This document shows, one piece after another, positions 59,728 through 64,000 of a DNA stretch of 64,000 nt; within the stretch, counting starts at the first letter, position 1, and every line of letters starts with the position of its first letter. A program made the position numbers and the translations under genes. Under the pieces are notes generated by a model that saw only the letters and a list, made by a program, of their open reading frames with translations, was not told the origin of the DNA and searched no databases. The stretch spans positions 1 through 64,000 of the forward strand of contig JAPOVC010000021.1 in NCBI GenBank assembly GCA_026708325.1. Reading direction: 5' to 3'. The stretch is from Anaerolineaceae bacterium (GTDB lineage: Bacteria; Chloroflexota; Anaerolineae; Aggregatilineales; Phototrophicaceae).

Positions 59728-61788
59728 GTGATCCGCTTATTCGCAATTCTGCTGCTGGCGCTTGTCGGCGCCGGCGCGCTTCAGGCGCAGGACCGCTGGC
59801 TGGGCCTGCCGGTCACTCCCGAAGCGCGCTGCGCGCCTTTCGACGCCGCCGACTATCCCGTCCCCGACGCCACTGAGTCGCAGTTGCTCAATGACCGGGC
59901 CAGGTCCTTTTGCAGTCTCTACAACAACCAGTGCTTCATCGCGGAGCGGGACGTCGTGATCGATCCCGTCGTCGCTCTCACCGAGGCACACGACAGCGGC
60001 CTCTGCGCCGCCGACAGCGCGACCCGCAGCGCCTTCGCCGCGGACATCCGTAACCTGGCGATCGCCGCTCCCGGCCCCGATTTCAACAGGAAGGGTGAGC
60101 GCGCCGCCGCCGGGTGGCTGCCGCCGCAAAACCGCTGCTGGTTCGCCGAAACCGTGGTCAACGTGCGGCGGGCCTACAACCTGAGCATCGATCTGCAGGA
60201 AGTGGACGCGCTGATCGACGTGCTGACGCGCTGCATCGCGGCCGACCGCCTGCTGCCGCCCGGCGACTACGTCGTGACCGGCACGGACAACGTCAACGCG
60301 CGCGCCTGCCCCTCAACGAGTTGCGCCGTCGTCACCCGATACCTCGGTGGCCAGCTGCTGGAGGTCGTCGGGCATGTGACCGGCCTGCCCCTGAACGCTG
60401 ACCCGCGCTGGCTCAAACTGCGCCACGAAGAGGCCGACGTCTACCTGCATGCCTCGCTCGCCGAGCCCTGGCTGCCCGATGTGACGCCTGCCGCGCCGGT
60501 CACGACGGACACACAGACCATCGGACGGTCAGCCGTCGTCGACCCCGCCCCGTCGCCGACCACCTGGTACGTCAATGCGTCGCGTTTTGCCAACGCCCGC
60601 AGTTGCCCGGACACCAGATGCAGCGTGGTCACCAGCTTCCGGCGCGGCGAGGCGCTGCAGGTCCTGCAACGCGTCACCGGCGAGTCCATCAACGGCATCG
60701 CCGACTGGCAGGCGGTGAGACACAACGACGACGTGCTCTACGTCCATGAGCCCCTGCTCTCGCGCAGCAAACCGGCGCCGATCCCGCCGACTCCGCTGCC
60801 ACAGGCGGCGCCGCAGCAGGGGCAGGCAACGGGCCGTGTCAGCGCGCCGGCGATCGGTGGCGGTTTCGCCCTTGGTGGCCAGGCCCTCGGCTTCACCGCG
60901 CCGCAACACATGCACGCGGCGCGCATGACCTGGGTCAAGCGCCAGGTCCGCTATCACCGGGGCGACAACCCCGCGGACGTCAACTGGGTTATCGGCCAGG
61001 CCCGTGGCGCCGGTTTCCGCGTGCTGCTCAGCATCGTGGGCGAGCCCGGCCAGATGGCCCCCGACCCCGCCGGCTACACACGGGACTTTGTCAGCTTCCT
61101 CGGCGGCGTGGCAGCCCTTGGGCCAAATGCCATCGAGGTCTGGAACGAACAAAACATCGACCGTGAGTGGCCGAGGGGCCAGATCAGCGCGCAGGCCTAC
61201 ACCTCCATGCTCAGCCAGGCCTGGAACGCCATCAAGGCCGCCAACCCCGGCGTCATGGTGATCAGCGGCGCGCCCGCCCCCACCGGCTTCTTCGGCGGCG
61301 GCTGCGGCGCTTCCGGCTGCGACGACCTGCCTTTCATCCGTGGCATGGCCGCCGCCGGGGCCGCCAACTACATGGACTGCGTCGGCGTCCACTACAACGA
61401 AGGCATCCTCGGCCCCGACGCCCGCAGCGGCGACCCGCGCGGCAACAGCGGCCACTACACCCGTTACTACTCGCGGATGTTTGAAGTCTACGCCGCCACC
61501 TTCCCCGGCAAGCCGCTCTGCTTCACCGAGATTGGCTACCTTTCCAGCGAAGGCTACGGGCCGCTGCCGGGTGGTTTCGCCTGGGCCGCCAACGTGACCG
61601 TCGCCGACCAGGCCGCCTGGCTGGGACGCGCGGTGACCCTCGCGCGCAACAGCGGGCGCGTGCGCCTGTTCATCGTCTGGAACGTCGACGCCACGCGCTA
61701 CGACTCCGACCCCCAGGCCGGTTTCGCCATCGTCCGTCCCGGCGGCGGCTGTCCCGCCTGCGCCTCGCTCGCGGCGGCCATGGGCTGA
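59728..61788 (+). CDS. Secreted protein: degenerate HNH domain, SH3 x2 and GH-A-like glycosidase
   Basis: 686 residues from the GTG preceded by GGAGAG. The signal peptide ends GALQAQD. Domain 1 (about 22-175) is homologous to the nuclease of the 57570 gene, but EHII reads DPVV, so the catalytic His is lost, and the later Lys/Asp/Glu set is changed ([12 protein letters not shown]). SH3_3 domains at about 185-250 and 280-350. The glycosidase domain (about 378-686) is very close to that of the LysM protein, with [14 protein letters not shown] and [15 protein letters not shown] intact. The former nuclease domain probably serves binding or structure. Confidence 0.91.
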   Translation: MIRLFAILLLALVGAGALQAQDRWLGLPVTPEARCAPFDAADYPVPDATESQLLNDRARSFCSLYNNQCFIAERDVVIDPVVALTEAHDSGLCAADSATRSAFAADIRNLAIAAPGPDFNRKGERAAAGWLPPQNRCWFAETVVNVRRAYNLSIDLQEVDALIDVLTRCIAADRLLPPGDYVVTGTDNVNARACPSTSCAVVTRYLGGQLLEVVGHVTGLPLNADPRWLKLRHEEADVYLHASLAEPWLPDVTPAAPVTTDTQTIGRSAVVDPAPSPTTWYVNASRFANARSCPDTRCSVVTSFRRGEALQVLQRVTGESINGIADWQAVRHNDDVLYVHEPLLSRSKPAPIPPTPLPQAAPQQGQATGRVSAPAIGGGFALGGQALGFTAPQHMHAARMTWVKRQVRYHRGDNPADVNWVIGQARGAGFRVLLSIVGEPGQMAPDPAGYTRDFVSFLGGVAALGPNAIEVWNEQNIDREWPRGQISAQAYTSMLSQAWNAIKAANPGVMVISGAPAPTGFFGGGCGASGCDDLPFIRGMAAAGAANYMDCVGVHYNEGILGPDARSGDPRGNSGHYTRYYSRMFEVYAATFPGKPLCFTEIGYLSSEGYGPLPGGFAWAANVTVADQAAWLGRAVTLARNSGRVRLFIVWNVDATRYDSDPQAGFAIVRPGGGCPACASLAAAMG

Positions 61789-61801
61789 GCGCGCACTGTC
61801 C

Positions 61802-61827
61802 AGGGCGCTCCCCACGGGGGGCGTCCT
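61802..61827 (+). terminator. Probable terminator of the SH3-glycosidase gene
   Basis: AGGGCGCTCC pairs with GGGGGGCGTCCT-side bases around a CCAC-type loop (stem about 11 bp with two G-U pairs), followed by GTTGCCTTGT. Sequence and position match the second hairpin after the LysM-glycosidase gene. Confidence 0.7.
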
Positions 61828-61894
61828 GTTGCCTTGTCAGGGGTCTCTGCGCCTGTGGTCACCGGTGGCGGGCAGGTTGCGTCAGGCCGCGCCA

Positions 61895-61903
61895 TGCTAC
61901 AAT
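61895..61903 (+). promoter_or_regulatory. Extended -10 promoter of the ATC-hydrolase-like gene
   Basis: TGC followed by TACAAT (61898-61903), with a weak TTGCGT (61877-61882) at 15-nt spacing. The predicted start is about 23 nt before the ATG, which has GGAG six bases upstream. Confidence 0.55.
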
Positions 61904-61933
61904 CCGGCGGCCGGCCTTCAGCGGAGATTGACC

Positions 61934-62455
61934 ATGAACAGCCCCTCAGACGCGCCCAGACCCGACGAACTCAACCAGCGCATCGGCGTGTTGACGCGCC
62001 GCGAGACCGAGGCGCGCATCCTCGCGCCGCTGGTCGACGCCCTCGGCGAGGAGTTCGGCCGCGAGCGGGTGCTGGAGGTGCTGCGCGCGACGATAATCAG
62101 GATCGCGCGCGAGCAGGGCGCGGCCATGGCCGAAGAGAGGGACGACCACGACCTTGACGCCTTCGCCGATACGCTGCCCGCCTGGCAGAAAGACGACGCG
62201 ATGCGCATCGAGACCCTGCGCCAGGACGACGAGGCCTTCCACTTCAACGTCACGCGCTGCCGCTACGCCGAGATGTACCGCGCGCTGGGCATCCCGGATC
62301 TGGGCGCGCTGCTCTCCTGCAACCGCGACTTCGCGCTCATCGAGGGCTTCAACCCGGACGTGCAGCTGGAGCGCACGCAGACGATCATGCAGGGCGCGAC
62401 GCATTGTGATTTTCGGTATTCGTTGCCTGGTCAGGAAGAATCCGGCGCCTCCTGA
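61934..62455 (+). CDS. L-2-amino-thiazoline-4-carboxylic acid hydrolase-like protein
   Basis: 173 residues from [10 protein letters not shown]. The C-terminal half shows the family signature: [36 protein letters not shown] and [14 protein letters not shown]. In Pseudomonas the named enzyme opens the thiazoline ring during cysteine synthesis, but most homologues have unknown substrates. Conserved Cys and His residues in these motifs fit catalysis. A separate promoter drives the next gene. Confidence 0.85.
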   Translation: MNSPSDAPRPDELNQRIGVLTRRETEARILAPLVDALGEEFGRERVLEVLRATIIRIAREQGAAMAEERDDHDLDAFADTLPAWQKDDAMRIETLRQDDEAFHFNVTRCRYAEMYRALGIPDLGALLSCNRDFALIEGFNPDVQLERTQTIMQGATHCDFRYSLPGQEESGAS

Positions 62456-62594
62456 AATCCTGAAGTCTTTCGTCGCTCCCACCACGCCGAACCCGCGTCT
62501 TCGCTCCACTGAGACACCACCCTGAGGAGTGCGTACAGCCAGGCCTGCACTTCCCTAGTAACCGCCGCCACACCTGAGCCCCAACACCTCCCGT

Positions 62595-62623
62595 TTGAAT
62601 ACCGCGCGCGCTTCGGGTTATCT
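62595..62623 (+). promoter_or_regulatory. Promoter of the NicX-like gene
   Basis: TTGAAT (62595-62600), 17-nt spacer, TTATCT (62618-62623). The leader is about 30 nt and contains CAGGAGACATGAC before the ATG at 62661. Confidence 0.6.
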
Positions 62624-62660
62624 TACGGGGCATACAGCGGATTTATTCAGGAGACATGAC

Positions 62661-63719
62661 ATGGTCGAATCGATGGCTCTGGACTATTCGGCAAGTACCC
62701 AACTGGTCGACATGTTCCGCAGGCACCTGGAACTCTGCAAGGTGCATGCGGGCGAACACATCCTCATCCACACCGACCCGGGCAGCTACCCCCACTACGC
62801 CGCCGCCTACATGGGCGCGGCCATCCAGCTCGGCGCCGACGTCTTCCAGATCGTGCACCCCAACCGCGAGGAGAAAGCCGTCATCGACGCCTGGAAACGC
62901 GCCGACCTGGTCATCGACGTCTCCTCCGGCCCCCATGCCTACGGCCACATCATGCGCGAATCGATGGACAGCGGCACGCGCCTGCAGCGCATCGGCGTGG
63001 CCGTCAACACCATGCGCCGCCTCTTCCCCACCCAGGAACTGCGCGAGCGCGTTCTAGCCGGCAAGGCGCTCATGGCCAACGCCAAAACCATGCGCATCAC
63101 CTCGCCCGGCGGGACCGACCTCACCTTCCACAAGGAGGGGCGCGGGCCGATGGGCATCTACAGCGTCTCCGACGTCCCCGGCCGCTGGGACATCTGGCCG
63201 AGCGGGATGGTCTGCTGCGCGCCGGAAGAACACAAGGGCGGCGGCGTCCTGGTGCTGTCCCCGGGCGATTACATGCTGGTGCTCAACCAGTACATCAACG
63301 ACTACGTCTATCTGGAGATGAACGACGGCCGCATCACCGACATCAAGGGCGGCATGCAGGCCGAGTTGCTCAAGCGCTGGTTCGCCCAGTTCAATTCCGA
63401 AGACTCCTACCGCATCGCCCACGTCGGCTGGGGTTGCGAGAAGCGCGCCAACTGGCTGATCCCCGGCCAGGACAACGAGTGCATGTACGCCAACATGCAG
63501 ATAGCTTTCGGTTCCAACATCGGCATCTTCGAGGGCGCGACCACGCTCACCAATTCGCACATCGATTTCCCCTGCCTCAACAACAGCTACTGGGTGGATG
63601 ACATCCAGATCATGGAGAACGGCGAATTCGTGCTCGACGAGCTGCGCTACAAGGGCGACGTCGGCATCACCACGGAGACCGGCGGCACGCAGACCGGCCA
63701 CGGCTCCCGTCCGGGCTGA
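62661..63719 (+). CDS. NicX/M29-like metalloenzyme (2,5-dihydroxypyridine 5,6-dioxygenase family)
   Basis: 352 residues from MVESMALDY, start fixed by AGGAG. Similar to the aminopeptidase-M29-related NicX family: HILIHTDPGSYPHYAAAY near the N-terminus, a central SPGGTDLTFHKEG, and C-terminal IAHVGWGCEKRANW and TNSHIDFPCLNNSYW, which contain the metal-binding Glu/His/Asp residues of the family. NicX cleaves a dihydroxypyridine ring with oxygen. Other members are peptidases. The M24 gene 12 bp downstream could fit either context, so the substrate is open. Confidence 0.85.
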   Translation: MVESMALDYSASTQLVDMFRRHLELCKVHAGEHILIHTDPGSYPHYAAAYMGAAIQLGADVFQIVHPNREEKAVIDAWKRADLVIDVSSGPHAYGHIMRESMDSGTRLQRIGVAVNTMRRLFPTQELRERVLAGKALMANAKTMRITSPGGTDLTFHKEGRGPMGIYSVSDVPGRWDIWPSGMVCCAPEEHKGGGVLVLSPGDYMLVLNQYINDYVYLEMNDGRITDIKGGMQAELLKRWFAQFNSEDSYRIAHVGWGCEKRANWLIPGQDNECMYANMQIAFGSNIGIFEGATTLTNSHIDFPCLNNSYWVDDIQIMENGEFVLDELRYKGDVGITTETGGTQTGHGSRPG

Positions 63720-63731
63720 TCGGGACGAACA

Positions 63732-64000
63732 ATGGCCACCCATAGCCAGCCCTTTGACTACGCGGCGCGCTGCCAGCGGGTGCGGGAGAGCCTGCGCGCC
63801 GCCGGTATCGACGCCCTGCTCGTCGGCCCGTCCAGCGATCTCTTCTACCTGATCGGCCTGAACCGGCCGCAATCCGAGCGCCTGACCCACTTCATCCTGC
63901 CCGCCGCCGCAGACGAGAGCCCGCGCCTGATCCTGCCCTCCTTCGAGACGGCCCTGGCGGAGCCCCTGGCGCATTTCTTCGATCTCGTCCCATGGGAGGA
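63732..64000 (+). CDS. M24-family peptidase (Xaa-Pro type), N-terminal part
   Basis: Truncated by the window edge; 89 residues visible, starting MATHSQPFDYAARCQRV. The creatinase N-terminal domain is recognisable: LRAAGIDALLVGPSSDLFYLIGL, then ILPSFETALAEPL. The catalytic pita-bread domain lies beyond the window, so activity cannot be judged. Probably co-transcribed with the NicX-like gene. Confidence 0.88.
   Translation, partial: MATHSQPFDYAARCQRVRESLRAAGIDALLVGPSSDLFYLIGLNRPQSERLTHFILPAAADESPRLILPSFETALAEPLAHFFDLVPWE

Overview
This is a GC-rich, gene-dense bacterial chromosome segment. The gene content suggests Chloroflexota, probably Anaerolineae or a relative: secreted proteins built from LysM, SH3, FN3 and Excalibur modules, repeated Uma2-family genes, an S1-like protein with an acidic Ala/Pro tail, AglEFG-like and Opp-like importers, and clusters of Chloroflexota-style membrane proteins of unknown function. 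This is inferred from gene families, since the window holds no rRNA or other marker RNA. I saw no rRNA, tRNA, CRISPR array, transposase or prophage.

Layout. 0.2-3.8 kb (minus): CN-hydrolase, amidohydrolase/D-aminoacylase and Lgt-like genes. 4.1-8.4 kb (plus): an overlapping SPFH-DnaJ-HtrA-GNAT-GNAT string that looks like an envelope/proteostasis operon. 8.4-10.3 kb (minus): divergent protein kinase, MOSC and Nfu_N proteins. 10.4-13.8 kb (plus): a bifunctional-PBP-like protein whose catalytic residues appear to be lost in both enzyme domains. 13.8-21.7 kb (mostly minus): sugar isomerase, Hsp70 with an unusual C-terminus, HhH membrane protein, VOC protein, ClpC and S1. 21.9-27.3 kb (plus): DUF488, OsmC, sugar kinase, alcohol dehydrogenase, M23 peptidase. 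27.3-28.5 kb: two tandem Uma2 genes, with a third at 39.3 kb. 28.5-37.6 kb (minus): GH32, sulfatase and a five-gene Opp-type importer. The GH32 and sulfatase genes share an almost identical upstream element, which suggests a sulfated-glycan uptake and degradation locus. 37.8-39.3 kb (plus): amidohydrolase and Rieske ferredoxin. 40.1-42.6 kb (minus): two membrane proteins carrying three copies of a sensor domain with no output domain. 42.9-46.6 kb (minus): AglEFG-like sugar importer. 46.8-48.3 kb: glutamine synthetase.

48.5-61.8 kb carries two features of most interest. One is a six-gene minus-strand operon (55.0 to 50.2 kb) of membrane and FN3/SH3 proteins of unknown function, driven by a promoter that should give a leaderless mRNA. 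The other is a family of secreted modular proteins (LysM x3 + glycosidase; HNH nuclease + SH3 x2 + Excalibur; TM + SH3 + Excalibur; dead nuclease + SH3 x2 + glycosidase) that appears to have arisen by domain shuffling. The window ends with an ATC-hydrolase-like protein, a NicX/M29-like metalloenzyme and a truncated M24 peptidase.

Many promoters here carry an extended -10 of the form TGnTAtacT/TGnTATAAT, often with a poor -35. Two appear to place the start site on the start codon.
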